A stretch of 34,296 bases of DNA, taken from contig NZ_BEWV01000084.1 of NCBI RefSeq assembly GCF_002933775.1, positions 1 through 34,296 of the forward strand. The letters are read 5' to 3'. A model generated the notes under the pieces. It saw nothing but the letters and a program-made list of their open reading frames with translations. It was not told the DNA's origin and did no database searches. Of the stretch, positions 33,999-34,296 are shown in pieces (the first letter of the stretch is position 1; each line of letters begins with the position of its first letter). A program made the position numbers and the translations under genes. Origin of the DNA: Prevotella sp. MGM1 (GTDB lineage Bacteria > Bacteroidota > Bacteroidia > Bacteroidales > Bacteroidaceae).

Positions 33999-34296
33999 CA
34001 AAGGATTTTCTTTTTATAATATCAGCCCTAATATGCAAAAAGCAGGATAAGATCGTCGCAAGTTGCCATAATATCAACAGTCGGCAAACTCCGCGATGCA
34101 GACATGCCAGAAACCATGGGGCAGCAGTCCCCATCTCACAGACATCCCGACAAATAATGAGTCAGTCCTAAAAAACCTGTAGGCATGTTATGTTAATTGA
34201 CAGATAATTTCCGTTGAGCCGAAAGATGCCAGCCCAGAAAATCGGGTCAGCGGATTTTTCCGGTGGGCGGGAGAGAGTATCAAGAGTATAATGTGG
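33999..34296. other. Region to the window edge with no recognised gene
   Basis: Apart from a small hairpin (ATGGGG at about 34118 with CCCCAT at about 34131) nothing is supported. The next gene must start or end beyond the window. Confidence 0.5.

Noticed and set aside
1..34296. CRISPR arrays, insertion sequences, prophage, tRNA or rRNA genes
   Set aside because: No regularly spaced direct repeats, transposase or integrase motifs, cloverleaf signatures or rRNA-like sequence were seen.

Overview
The window is ordinary-looking chromosome of a member of the Bacteroidales. Gene content, promoter style and local gene order all point there, and a gut lineage such as Muribaculaceae is my best guess, which the sequence does not prove. 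The evidence is the repeated -7 element TAnnTTTG (several with a TTG or TTTG about 20 bp upstream), starts without strong Shine-Dalgarno sequences, Bacteroidetes-restricted families (PorT-like barrel, DUF4831, acidic lipoprotein export signals), a stand-alone AICAR formyltransferase and a TPR histidine kinase. Base composition is balanced, and I see no phage, insertion sequence, CRISPR, rRNA or tRNA.

Layout. 1-1212: metF followed by the start of holB, leftward. 1815-5499: a secreted GH51 arabinofuranosidase diverges from a XylE-type sugar/proton symporter, a small pentose-scavenging pair. 5604-9158: a lone receiver protein, a 2[4Fe-4S] ferredoxin missed by length-limited gene finding, a PorT-family barrel, and a 5'-nucleotidase split into two exported proteins. 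9347-13440: rplS, an AICAR formyltransferase, a 66-residue basic protein, and a TPR sensor kinase whose promoter sits inside nested inverted repeats. 13544-20425: nadK with an ABC exporter half (leftward) diverges from pdxJ, a DJ-1 family gene, ispD and recG (rightward). 20691-25378: two M23 metallopeptidase-fold envelope proteins, converging; the second follows obg and pgeF in an operon. 25379-26546: 1.17 kb without a convincing gene, holding three hairpins, a repeat element and an outward promoter. 26547-30423: adk and hpt (leftward) diverge from nnr and a DUF4831 gene. 30745-33918: two co-transcribed lipoproteins.

Most genes are housekeeping: purine supply (AICAR formyltransferase, hpt, adk, pgeF), cofactors and one-carbon metabolism (metF, nadK, pdxJ, nnr), isoprenoids (ispD), DNA maintenance (holB, recG), ribosome function (rplS, obg) and envelope remodelling (M23 proteins). 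The best candidate for something undescribed is the lipoprotein pair at 30745-33918. One protein carries a metzincin-type HExxHxxGxxH motif fused to a beta-propeller-like domain, the other is a free-standing propeller of the same kind, and both carry acidic signals suggesting surface display. Other notable signals are an intergenic site cluster found twice with the same architecture, a recurring TTTGAC-N10-TAnnTTTG promoter form, and a possibly invertible promoter before the sensor kinase.
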